19,383 nucleotides of DNA, from contig JADHVA010000003.1 of the NCBI GenBank assembly GCA_016784245.1, positions 1-19,383 of the forward strand, written 5' to 3'. The position numbers and the translations under genes were made by a program. Source of the stretch: Nanobdellota archaeon (GTDB lineage: Archaea > Nanobdellota > Nanobdellia > SCGC-AAA011-G17 > GW2011-AR17). Numbering within the stretch: position 1 is the stretch's first letter; every line of letters starts with the position of its first letter. Positions 1 to 7,359 of this stretch are shown one piece after another. Below the pieces are notes generated by a model. That model was not told the DNA's origin and did not search any database. It worked only from the letters and a program-made list of their open reading frames with translations.

Positions 1-184
1 TAGCATTAACATCTAAATTAGCGAAATCCTTCCAGTATTTTATTATTCTTTCATAATCTGCATATATTTGTGGAGAAGTTCCTTCAACATTAGACTTCAT
101 TATATTATTATATATTTTCTTTTGTTTTTCGTTTGAACAAGAACCCTTTAGAAATCCAATTATAAACCATAATCTTCTAGTAGA
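1..184 (-). CDS. Left-edge partial open frame, possibly a truncated gene
   Basis: On the minus strand one frame stays open from the stop at 187-185 to the left edge of the window, about 61 codons. The translation has a protein-like composition (for example RRLWFIIGFLKG near its start and YERIIKYWKDFANLDVNA at the edge). The first ATG in this frame is only at 100-98, and no GTG or TTG precedes it, so the protein-like stretch upstream would be untranslated or is the remnant of a gene that lost its start. A TATA-like stretch lies near 183-195. I do not recognise the family. It follows the two membrane-protein genes in the same direction with a gap of about 30 nt, so it could also be a third gene of that unit with a sequencing or frameshift problem. 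Confidence 0.3.
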
Positions 185-215
185 TTATATAGAATTATTT
201 GAATAAATAATATTA

Positions 216-722
216 TTAATATTCTTTAGCCATATATTTGTAAAATGGTATTATTAAAGCTGAAATCATAGGAACAGCAATTAATACTTCAATAGGAACT
301 TGAGTTAAAGGAATCATTAATCCACTAAATGTTTGGCTTAAAATATCTGCATAAGACCTTATACCTAATTTTATAATCAAAGATTCAGCAGGAACAGTTA
401 TTATTGTAGCAACTAAAAGATAAAGCCAGAATTTGTTTTTCTCAGGCATTTTCTTAAATCCACCATCTACTATTAAGAAAGTTAAAAGGAAAATAATTGC
501 CCATCCAAAAGTTAATACCCATGATACATTACCATATAGATAAGCCCAACTGTGTAGTTTACTATTAACCCACATTGGCTCACTCATTATCTGAAATAAG
601 AAAATTGCTACTAACATTAATCCAAATTTCTTCATAACAGTTTTATGTCCGGATTTACTCATATAAACTAAGATTCCAACTGTGACAAGTATTACCAATA
701 ATTCAAATAATAAAATGTTCAT
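216..722 (-). CDS. Five-helix integral membrane protein, paralogue of the next gene; possibly carotenoid-related
   Basis: This 168-aa protein is nearly all membrane, with predicted helices at about residues 1-21, 32-50, 68-85, 97-120 and 136-164. It shares a pattern with the upstream neighbour: a Trp-Asn pair, then SWAYLY, a polar residue, SW and a third helix with GW; later an ES..I..GIRSY stretch and a final Pro-Ile-x-Glu helix. Aromatic and Pro/Glu-rich small membrane proteins of this shape recall the heterodimeric lycopene cyclases (CrtYc/CrtYd) and CruF-type carotenoid hydratases, but the resemblance is weak and I would not name it. Its ATG overlaps the stop of the upstream paralogue (ATGA, 719-722), so the two are probably translationally coupled and may form a heterodimer. 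Confidence 0.75.
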   Translation of the reverse strand: MNILLFELLVILVTVGILVYMSKSGHKTVMKKFGLMLVAIFLFQIMSEPMWVNSKLHSWAYLYGNVSWVLTFGWAIIFLLTFLIVDGGFKKMPEKNKFWLYLLVATIITVPAESLIIKLGIRSYADILSQTFSGLMIPLTQVPIEVLIAVPMISALIIPFYKYMAKEY

Positions 723-1249
723 TTTTTCCTCCCTTTAAATTTATCAAACTTTAAGTTATAATTTGATTGCCAATATCTAGTGAATGCAACAACTAATGAC
801 ATAAAGGCAAAAACATAAATTAATTCTTTTAGAGGAACTATTCCAAATAATCTTGGAAGTGTTTCATATAACTCTAAGATAACTTCAGGATAACCCCTTA
901 TGTTTGTCCTTATTAAAATCCATTCTATTGCAAGAACAAATAATGTGATAATACCAATACTTGTAAAGAACTTTTTAACTTCAGAGAATTTTGGTCTTAA
1001 ACTCTCAACAAAAAAGATTGAAAACAAAATAACATTTGTCCACATCAAAGTCATAATCCAACTAATGTCAAGATAAAGATAAGCCCAGCTTTCTAAATTT
1101 TGGTTAAACCATAATGCTTGAGTGAAATATTCAAATAGTAAAACTCCAACAGCAGTTATAAGATAAACTTTCCAAGAATCTTTATTTTTTGAATGTAAGA
1201 ATAATAATAACGCTAACGTCACAACAATTATAGCAATTTCAAATATCAT
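719..1249 (-). CDS. Five-helix integral membrane protein, first gene of a paralogous pair
   Basis: This 176-aa protein has five hydrophobic segments in the same order as its downstream paralogue: roughly residues 1-20, 29-49, 64-82, 92-113 and 139-162, with a short basic C-terminus (KFKGRKK). Shared signatures are W-F/V-N, SWAYLY.D.SWI.T..W, a fourth helix ending in a Glu-containing stretch, IRGY, and a last helix beginning VPLKELIY. The arrangement suggests tandem duplication and divergence into two subunits. A carotenoid or isoprenoid cyclase/hydratase role is a guess from general shape and from the UbiA and lipid enzymes nearby. The start at 1249 sits about 26 nt from a TATA-like box (1270-1280), consistent with a leaderless transcript; a GAGG a few bases upstream of the ATG is probably not transcribed. 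Confidence 0.75.
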   Translation of the reverse strand: MIFEIAIIVVTLALLLFLHSKNKDSWKVYLITAVGVLLFEYFTQALWFNQNLESWAYLYLDISWIMTLMWTNVILFSIFFVESLRPKFSEVKKFFTSIGIITLFVLAIEWILIRTNIRGYPEVILELYETLPRLFGIVPLKELIYVFAFMSLVVAFTRYWQSNYNLKFDKFKGRKK

Positions 1250-1269
1250 TTTAGCCTCTTTTAATTTAG

Positions 1270-1280
1270 TATATAAAAAT
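1270..1280 (-). promoter_or_regulatory. TATA-like box for the membrane-protein pair
   Basis: Read on the minus strand this is ATTTTTATATA, centred about 26 nt before the ATG at 1249. The spacing fits an archaeal TATA box driving a leaderless mRNA. It lies in a 67-nt divergent gap shared with the rightward gene at 1317. Confidence 0.55.
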
Positions 1281-1287
1281 TATTAAG

Positions 1288-1296
1288 TATTTAAAT
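1288..1296 (+). promoter_or_regulatory. TATA-like box for the phosphotransferase gene
   Basis: TATTTAAAT is centred 25 nt before the ATG at 1317, the expected distance for an archaeal leaderless transcript. There is no Shine-Dalgarno sequence before 1317. The box lies within 20 nt of the opposing box at 1270-1280, so the two divergent promoters may influence each other. Confidence 0.6.
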
Positions 1297-1316
1297 GCTT
1301 TCCTCAATAGAATAAT

Positions 1317-3674
1317 ATGTTAACTAAAAATAATGTTGGGAGTAAAGCTTATAACATGGGTTTATTAAAACAAAAAGGATTTAATGTTCCTGAGTTTTTT
1401 GTTTTGACTCATGATAAAATTAGAAATAATAAATTAGAAGAAATTGAAGAAAAGATAAAAAGCAAAATAATATCCAAAAATAAGGAATTTATTCTAAGAT
1501 CCTCTGCAACAGGTGAAGATACTCCAGATAGTAGTTTCGCAGGGATATTTGAATCTATAAAAATAGATAATAAAGAAAATTTTAAAAAAGATTTAAAGAA
1601 AGTTCTTGATTCTTTAAATTCAGAAAGATTATCTTTTTACCTAAAGAACAAAAAAATAAAAGAAAAACCAAGATTATCTATAATAGTGCAGGAGTTTGTT
1701 AAAGGAGATGTTTCTGGAGTAATGTTTTCTTCTGCAACAAAGAATGGTAAAAAAGGGACTTTGGTAAATTCAAATTTTGGTGGAGCTTCAAGTATTGTTG
1801 ATGGAAAAGATAGTGATAGTTGTTTTGTAGATGAAAATAGCATTGTCATTGAGAAAGTAAAGCAAAGTAACAAATTCAGTTTAACAGATAGTCAAATTAA
1901 ATCTTTAGTTGAATTAGGAAAAAGAATTGAAAAGGTATTTAATGTTCCTCAAGATATTGAATGGACTATAAAGAATAATGGCATCTATGTATTACAATCA
2001 CGACCAATTACAAAACAGATTTCTGAAGAAATCCTGGTCTGGGATAATTCAAATATAGCAGAAAGTTATAGCGGGATTATTCTTCCTTTAACTTCTTCTT
2101 ATATTCAATATGCTTACAAAATAACTTATATTGACTTAGCCAAAAGATCAGGAGTTAGTGAAAGAAAGGTTAAAGAAAATCAACATTTGTTTGAAAATTT
2201 ATTAGGATTTTTTTATGGAAGAGTTTACTACAATATGCTGAACTGGTATAAAATGCTAACATTATATCCTGGATATGAAAGAAATAAAAAAAATCTTGAT
2301 ACAATGATATCAATAAAGAGCAAGGAAGAATTAGATGATCAATATAAGAAAAATGTATCTGCGCTGTTTAAAACAAAATATTATTCTAAACTTTTAGTTA
2401 GATATCCTTTTTTTAATAGTGAAGTTAAGAAATTTAAATCAGTTGTAAGAACCTACTTATCAAATTTCAATAAAAAAGATATTAACAAGATGAACACAAA
2501 AGAATTATCAGAACTCTATCACAAGTCTGTTAATGAACTTTTAAGTCAATGGGGAATTACAGTAGAAAGCGATTTTTTGTTAATGACTTATTTTGGAATG
2601 TTAGAGAAATTCTGCAAGAAGAATAATATTGAAAATCAATTTATTTATTTAATCTCTGATATAAAAGATGTGATTAGTGCTGAACAAGTAAATCGCATTA
2701 GAGATATCTCTATTAAATTTAATAGTTATAATCCTCTTGTTAACTTAGCAAAAAATAATAAATTCAAAGATTGTTTGAAAGAAATAAATTCAAACTCCCA
2801 GTATATAAATTTAAACTCAGATATTCAAAAATACTTAAAAGAATATGGTGGGAGGTTTGCAAACGAATTAAAGTTAGAAACAGAAGATTCAGATACAAAT
2901 CCAGAATATATCATTAAATTACTTTTATTATATTCAAATATAAAATCTACAAATGAATCTAATAGAGAATTAGATCTTAAATCGCTTAACCTGTCATTAA
3001 ATAAAAGAATCTATCTTAAATATTTACTGAAAAAAATAAAGTTTTATGCAAGACGAAGGGAAGAGCTGAGATTATTAAGAGCACAATCATTTAGTATTGC
3101 AAGAAAAATATTTCTTGAGATTGGTAAGAGATTTGTAGATAAAGGAATATTAAAAAATCAAGAAGAAATATTTTATTTAGAGGTTAATGAAATAATTGAT
3201 TATATTAAAGGAATTTCTAAAAACAAAGATTTTCTTAAACTTGCAAAGTTAAGAAAAAACGAATATATGCAATTTGAAAGCAAGGATTTAGAAGATGTGT
3301 TTTACACTTATGGTTATTCTTTTGATTCAAAGTTTACAAAAGAGCAAAAAAAAGATAATGATTTTATAGGTCAAGGATGTTCTCAAGGAATAGTAAAAGG
3401 AAAAGTTAAAATAATGAAAACCTTTTCTCTTCCAGATAAAGGGAGTTATGATATTGTCGTTACAAAACATACAGATCCTGGATGGACTCCTTTATTTGGC
3501 TTATGCAAGGGAATTATTGTTGAGCATGGGGGATTACTTTCTCACGCTGCAATAATCTCAAGAGAATTAAATCTTCCTTGTATAATTGGATTGAAAAATG
3601 CAACGAAAAATCTTAAAGATGGGCAAACTATTACATTAAATGGTTTTACAGGAGAGGTGACTATCCATGATTGA
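1317..3674 (+). CDS. Rifampicin-phosphotransferase-like enzyme (PPDK_N ATP domain, helical middle, C-terminal His swivel domain)
   Basis: This 785-aa protein starts with a pyruvate-phosphate-dikinase-type ATP-binding domain (about 1-235): VGSKAYNMGLL at 7-17, RSSATGEDTPDSSFAG at 61-76, QDIEW at 212-216 and LQSRPIT at 226-232. A long helical segment (about 240-690) follows, beginning WDNSNIAESY and containing GRVYYNMLNWYKML. The C-terminal phosphohistidine swivel domain (about 690-785) has GGLLSHAAIISREL, with the likely phospho-acceptor His at 743. The PEP/pyruvate-binding barrel of true PEP synthase is absent and the His domain is last, which is the order seen in rifampicin phosphotransferase (ATP + acceptor to AMP, Pi and phospho-acceptor). 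The real substrate would bind the middle segment and is unknown; a lipid or isoprenoid alcohol is conceivable from the neighbours. It is leaderless and overlaps the GNAT gene by 8 nt. Confidence 0.88.
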   Translation: MLTKNNVGSKAYNMGLLKQKGFNVPEFFVLTHDKIRNNKLEEIEEKIKSKIISKNKEFILRSSATGEDTPDSSFAGIFESIKIDNKENFKKDLKKVLDSLNSERLSFYLKNKKIKEKPRLSIIVQEFVKGDVSGVMFSSATKNGKKGTLVNSNFGGASSIVDGKDSDSCFVDENSIVIEKVKQSNKFSLTDSQIKSLVELGKRIEKVFNVPQDIEWTIKNNGIYVLQSRPITKQISEEILVWDNSNIAESYSGIILPLTSSYIQYAYKITYIDLAKRSGVSERKVKENQHLFENLLGFFYGRVYYNMLNWYKMLTLYPGYERNKKNLDTMISIKSKEELDDQYKKNVSALFKTKYYSKLLVRYPFFNSEVKKFKSVVRTYLSNFNKKDINKMNTKELSELYHKSVNELLSQWGITVESDFLLMTYFGMLEKFCKKNNIENQFIYLISDIKDVISAEQVNRIRDISIKFNSYNPLVNLAKNNKFKDCLKEINSNSQYINLNSDIQKYLKEYGGRFANELKLETEDSDTNPEYIIKLLLLYSNIKSTNESNRELDLKSLNLSLNKRIYLKYLLKKIKFYARRREELRLLRAQSFSIARKIFLEIGKRFVDKGILKNQEEIFYLEVNEIIDYIKGISKNKDFLKLAKLRKNEYMQFESKDLEDVFYTYGYSFDSKFTKEQKKDNDFIGQGCSQGIVKGKVKIMKTFSLPDKGSYDIVVTKHTDPGWTPLFGLCKGIIVEHGGLLSHAAIISRELNLPCIIGLKNATKNLKDGQTITLNGFTGEVTIHD
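3651..3660 (+). promoter_or_regulatory. Strong Shine-Dalgarno for the GNAT gene
   Basis: GGAGAGGTGA, containing GAGGTGA complementary to the 16S rRNA tail, lies six nt before the ATG at 3667 inside the end of the upstream gene. This fits re-initiation on an internal operon gene, in contrast to the leaderless first gene. Confidence 0.65.
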
Positions 3675-4701
3675 AATGAAAGAATATGACTTTGAAGAGA
3701 ATTATCAAAACGAACTTATACAATTAATGAAAAGACTTTATCATAAAGAGAGTAATGCAGAGACGTATATAGGTTACATTAAAAAAATAATTAACAAAAC
3801 AAATCCTTCATTTAATTTTATTAAGATCAAGAATTTTATTGCTTATGATAATAATGAAGCCGTAGGGCATATATCTGCATTTATTGATTCAAGATTAAAT
3901 AATGAAGGGTTACCTGTTGGAATAATTGGATTTTATGAATGTATTGATAATGAAGAAATTTCTTCTATTCTGATTAATAAAGCAATTAACTATCTAAAAG
4001 AAAAAGGTTGTAAGAGTATAAGAGCACCAATAGATTTGACAATCTGGTATCCATATAGGTTTGTAATAGATCAAAAAGAAAATGATTCATTTATCTTAGA
4101 GCCTTTGACAAAAGACTATTATATTGACCAATTCAAAAATCAAGGTTTTAATGTCTCCTTAGAATATGGTTCTGCTGAAAGAACAGACTTTAACACAATA
4201 ATTCCATATACAAAAAAGGATTATGAGTTAGCACTTGAAGAAGGATTTAAAATTAGAACATTAACAAAGGATAATTTTATGGAAGGAATTTTATCAATCT
4301 ATAAAATGATTAATGATATTTTCCAGGATAGTTGGTCTTTTGTAAATATTACTGAAGAAGAATATTTGTATATCTATAAAGACTATGAACAAAATATTAA
4401 TAATTTATCAATACAGATTATTTCTGATAAAGATGAAAAGGATATTGGTTTTTGCTCAAGCCTTGTTGATCCAATAAATAATATTATTATTTTAAAGACA
4501 ATAGGAGTTTTGCCAGAATATCAAAATAAAAAAGTTGGTGCTGCACTTTTACATTATCAGCATAAGATTGCTCAAGAAAAAGAATTTACAAAAGAGATAT
4601 ATGCTTTAATAAAATTAGGAAATATTGTTACCAAACTACCCTATCCTGGAATTAAAGTTATAAGAAAATATGTTGCTTTAGAAAAAGAGATTACTCAATA
4701 A
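3667..4701 (+). CDS. GNAT-family N-acyltransferase, two-lobed
   Basis: This 344-aa protein ends in a GNAT acyl-CoA-binding motif: GVLPEYQNKKVGAALL at about 280-295, matching the Q/R-x-x-G-x-G/A loop. The N-terminal half also reads as an acetyltransferase-like fold, with a glycine-rich strand near VGHISAFID and then a GIIGFYECIDNEE segment. After it comes RAPIDLTIWYPYRF, a proline- and aromatic-rich stretch that I associate with a two-lobed GNAT subfamily. It would transfer an acyl group from acyl-CoA to an amine; the substrate cannot be read from sequence. It overlaps the preceding phosphotransferase gene by 8 nt, has a strong Shine-Dalgarno and is surely co-transcribed with it. Its end overlaps the convergent radical SAM gene by 11 nt. 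Confidence 0.8.
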   Translation: MIEMKEYDFEENYQNELIQLMKRLYHKESNAETYIGYIKKIINKTNPSFNFIKIKNFIAYDNNEAVGHISAFIDSRLNNEGLPVGIIGFYECIDNEEISSILINKAINYLKEKGCKSIRAPIDLTIWYPYRFVIDQKENDSFILEPLTKDYYIDQFKNQGFNVSLEYGSAERTDFNTIIPYTKKDYELALEEGFKIRTLTKDNFMEGILSIYKMINDIFQDSWSFVNITEEEYLYIYKDYEQNINNLSIQIISDKDEKDIGFCSSLVDPINNIIILKTIGVLPEYQNKKVGAALLHYQHKIAQEKEFTKEIYALIKLGNIVTKLPYPGIKVIRKYVALEKEITQ

Positions 4702-5836
4702 AAATATCTTCTCCAGCTTTTACTCTTTCTAACAAGCAAGATGGGACTAACTTTCCATTATAATACATTGCATCAGGACAACCATCACAAAGATTCCATT
4801 TTCCACCAACTTTATCAGGTCCATCAATAATAAGAATAACTTGATACCTTAAACTATCTTCTTTAATTGGATTATTCTTTTTTTCTTCTCTATAATTCCT
4901 TAGAATTTCAGAAACATTTTTTTTGTATATAAGAGGCAAAAGAGAGTTTGGATTGATTTTGTTTCCTTTTACTGTAATAAAATATTTTCCTTTCTTTTTT
5001 CTATATCTTTCTTGAAATTTTTTATAAAGAAAAGAATCTAAATAACCAATAATTTTTTTACCATAAAATACAGGAACCATAAATATCCAAGAAGGTTGAT
5101 CTTTACTATGTATTTTTCCTAAGAATGCACAAGGTTTACTTTGAAATTGTTCTGATAAGAAATTTGATAGTTTTGGAATATCTGGGTTTTGTAATTTATT
5201 GTTTGCAAATGTCTTATCATTATTTAATAATACATCCTTATAGGGAGATAATACCAGTAAATTAACTACATCAGAATTATTTTTACATACCTCAATAGTA
5301 TCCAATAAATCAGAATAATCTTCTCCAGATACAGGCATAATAAAACCAAGATTTACATCTTTTACTTCTCTAAATAGTTTACAGAATTTTTCCCTTAACT
5401 CATTAGTGTTTTCCATATCTTTCATATCCGGTCTATTCTGATATTTATCGATATGAACAACAAACTCTGTAACACCTGCTTTTTTAAGATCCTTGAGTCT
5501 GTTTTCTGTTAAGGCCACCCCATTAGTAAATACTTTTGTTTTCACTCCTTTGGAAAAAGCATATTCAATAACTTCTTTTATTTTAGGATATAATAATGGT
5601 TCTCCCCCTGCTATTGATAGTGTTTGAATATTTCTTGTTTCAATAAAATTATCTATTTCAGATTTCATTTTTTCAAAATCTTCATGAAGTCTTTTTGGAT
5701 CTTTCTCAGCAAGACCCCTGTAACAGCCAGGACATTTTAATTGACAAAATGTTGTAACCTCTATCCAACCATCTGGATTATCATCTTTTGTAAACGGTAA
5801 TCTATACATATTTTTAATATCTAATTTATTTTCCAT
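4691..5836 (-). CDS. Radical SAM enzyme with C-terminal Cys motif
   Basis: This 381-aa protein has the canonical radical SAM cluster motif C31-x3-C35-x2-C38 (TTFCQLKCPGCYRG) and the SAM-binding GGEP at 77-80. An N-terminal lead-in of the form YRLPFTKDDNPDGWIEVT is followed by a partial TIM barrel to about residue 230. The C-terminus has C350, C353 and C367 (CDGCPDAMYYNGKLVPSC), reminiscent of SPASM-like or HpnH-like tails that hold a second metal site or close the active site. It should make a 5'-deoxyadenosyl radical from SAM; the substrate is unknown, but the operon points to a lipid or isoprenoid. It is the last gene of the four-gene leftward operon and overlaps the acyltransferase by 11 nt. 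No cobalamin-binding domain is present. Confidence 0.87.
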   Translation of the reverse strand: MENKLDIKNMYRLPFTKDDNPDGWIEVTTFCQLKCPGCYRGLAEKDPKRLHEDFEKMKSEIDNFIETRNIQTLSIAGGEPLLYPKIKEVIEYAFSKGVKTKVFTNGVALTENRLKDLKKAGVTEFVVHIDKYQNRPDMKDMENTNELREKFCKLFREVKDVNLGFIMPVSGEDYSDLLDTIEVCKNNSDVVNLLVLSPYKDVLLNNDKTFANNKLQNPDIPKLSNFLSEQFQSKPCAFLGKIHSKDQPSWIFMVPVFYGKKIIGYLDSFLYKKFQERYRKKKGKYFITVKGNKINPNSLLPLIYKKNVSEILRNYREEKKNNPIKEDSLRYQVILIIDGPDKVGGKWNLCDGCPDAMYYNGKLVPSCLLERVKAGEDIFIE

Positions 5837-6452
5837 CTTTTTCTATTCTTTTAATAAGATCATTAGCATTTATTTGAAGATCATCTTTAAATTCTTTATG
5901 TCTAAAGACTTCCTTGAATTTTATTTCAATTCTTACCTTTCTCTTTAACAGATTCATAAAATTAAGTTTGCCAGATATATAAATATTAACTGGAATTATC
6001 TTAGAGTCTTTTACATTCTTTTCGATATAAACTGCACCAACTTTTGGTTCTGATTTTATTCCTTTCTTTTCAAGTTCTCCTCTTGGAAAAATAAAGATGG
6101 TTTCTCCTTCATTTATTCGTTCTTTTAATATCTCCAGAGCTTTTTTGTTATTCTTTGGTTTATTGGAAATACACCCCAAAGGTAATAAGAACATTTTATG
6201 ATACCATTTTGTTAAATAATTCTGAGCGGTCACAAATCTTGTTGGAATTAACTTTAGAAATGTTTTAAATGGTAATGATGCTAAAATAATAAATGGATCT
6301 AATTTTGAAGGATGATTTGACGCAATTATATATTTCCCATTTGATTCTATCTTAGGTTCTCCCTCTCTTTTTATTCTAAAGATAATTCTTAAAGGTATTG
6401 TGATTAAAAAATAAGTTACAATTAACACCCCCTTTATTAAATAATTTTTCAT
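5826..6452 (-). CDS. PlsC-type 1-acylglycerol-3-phosphate acyltransferase family protein
   Basis: This is a 208-aa protein from the ATG at 6452. It opens with a membrane-associated hydrophobic stretch (about 5-27) and then shows the acyltransferase signatures: NHPSKLDP with H47 and D52 (H-x4-D catalytic pair), FPRGE at 122-126 in place of the usual FPEGTR, and EPKVGAVYI at about 135-143. Family members move an acyl chain from acyl-CoA or acyl-ACP to a glycerol-phosphate-type acceptor at the inner membrane face. An earlier ATG at 6509 would add a 19-residue aromatic leader but force a 56-nt overlap with the UbiA gene. The start at 6452 lies one base after the UbiA stop and is preferred. Classical archaeal lipids have no ester-linked acyl chains, so this gene is notable. 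Confidence 0.85.
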   Translation of the reverse strand: MKNYLIKGVLIVTYFLITIPLRIIFRIKREGEPKIESNGKYIIASNHPSKLDPFIILASLPFKTFLKLIPTRFVTAQNYLTKWYHKMFLLPLGCISNKPKNNKKALEILKERINEGETIFIFPRGELEKKGIKSEPKVGAVYIEKNVKDSKIIPVNIYISGKLNFMNLLKRKVRIEIKFKEVFRHKEFKDDLQINANDLIKRIEKDGK

Positions 6453-6453
6453 A

Positions 6454-7359
6454 TTAAATTTTAGTAAATACCAGTAATAAATGCATCGAAATATAAAATA
6501 AGGCAGCAAAGCTTTGAAGGATTAATGATGAAGGTTTAGTATTCTTTGAAATATAAATTAAAGATGTAAAAATTACTAAATTTAAGAAGGTCAAACTTAT
6601 CGCAAAAATTATTAAATTAAATCCTAAACTTAAAAGCATGTAGAAAAATAGTGCATAAACAATAAAACAAATTAATAGATAAACTAAGACTGATTTTTTA
6701 ATTCCTAACCTTGAAGAGTAGGTGTCTTTTGCATCTGTTTCTTCAGATTTAGATTTCAATTTTCTTGCAAATTCTATAATCCCAACATTAAAAAGAACAA
6801 AAACAAAGTGAATAGTAAGGATGGGGTTTTGAAAAGAGAAATTAGGATTAACTAAAGAATATAGATAAAACTGCAAAAATAATAATTGCAATAAATTTAG
6901 AAAATTATAAAGAAAGAATCTTTTTCTAATCCAGTTTTTAATAAAAAATTCTTTACCTGCAATTAAAGTATATCCAAATGCAATTAATAGGAATAACAAT
7001 GCTCTTTGTGGAAGAAATATATTTAATGAAAAAATAATTAATAATCCGATTATATTTACTATTAAGAGTTCCTTTAAGGTTATTAATCCTCTTTGAACAG
7101 GTCTGTCTTTATGGTATTTGGAATCAAAATCATAATCTTTATGCTCATCTAAAACTCTAATATGAAACATAAACAAAAGTAATGTGAAAATTGAAATTAA
7201 TATTTCAGGTAAAAAGTTAGATATGGTTTCTCCAACTGGTAAGGATACAGCAACAGAACTTAAAACAACAGCAGAAGTAGTAAATATTAAAACTCCCGCC
7301 TGAAATCTCTCATTTTGAAACTCATAAAGTCTTTTGAAAAAATTTCTTTTATCCTTCAT
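6454..7359 (-). CDS. UbiA-family prenyltransferase
   Basis: This 301-aa polytopic membrane protein has the two Asp-rich motifs of the UbiA superfamily. The first is D71-x3-D75-x-D77-x-D79 followed by KDRPVQRGLIT (usual form NDxxDxxxD, here with Leu for the leading Asn). The second is EETDAKDTYSSRLG at about 207-219. Eight or nine hydrophobic segments follow the usual layout. The family joins a polyprenyl diphosphate to an acceptor with Mg2+; members include archaeal digeranylgeranylglyceryl phosphate synthase, menaquinone enzymes and the lycopene elongases of C50 carotenoids. Which one this is cannot be decided from sequence alone; the neighbours favour a lipid or carotenoid acceptor. It overlaps the SDR gene upstream by 11 nt and abuts the acyltransferase downstream. 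Confidence 0.87.
   Translation of the reverse strand: MKDKRNFFKRLYEFQNERFQAGVLIFTTSAVVLSSVAVSLPVGETISNFLPEILISIFTLLLFMFHIRVLDEHKDYDFDSKYHKDRPVQRGLITLKELLIVNIIGLLIIFSLNIFLPQRALLFLLIAFGYTLIAGKEFFIKNWIRKRFFLYNFLNLLQLLFLQFYLYSLVNPNFSFQNPILTIHFVFVLFNVGIIEFARKLKSKSEETDAKDTYSSRLGIKKSVLVYLLICFIVYALFFYMLLSLGFNLIIFAISLTFLNLVIFTSLIYISKNTKPSSLILQSFAALFYISMHLLLVFTKI

Noticed and set aside
1637..1873. Leftward open frame of 78 codons
   Set aside because: It lies entirely inside the phosphotransferase gene, on the opposite strand over motif-bearing codons, and has a low-complexity Phe/Ser translation.
6453..6509. Upstream ATG (6509) as start of the acyltransferase
   Set aside because: It would overlap the UbiA gene by 56 nt and add an aromatic leader not expected in the family; ATG 6452 directly after the UbiA stop is more economical.
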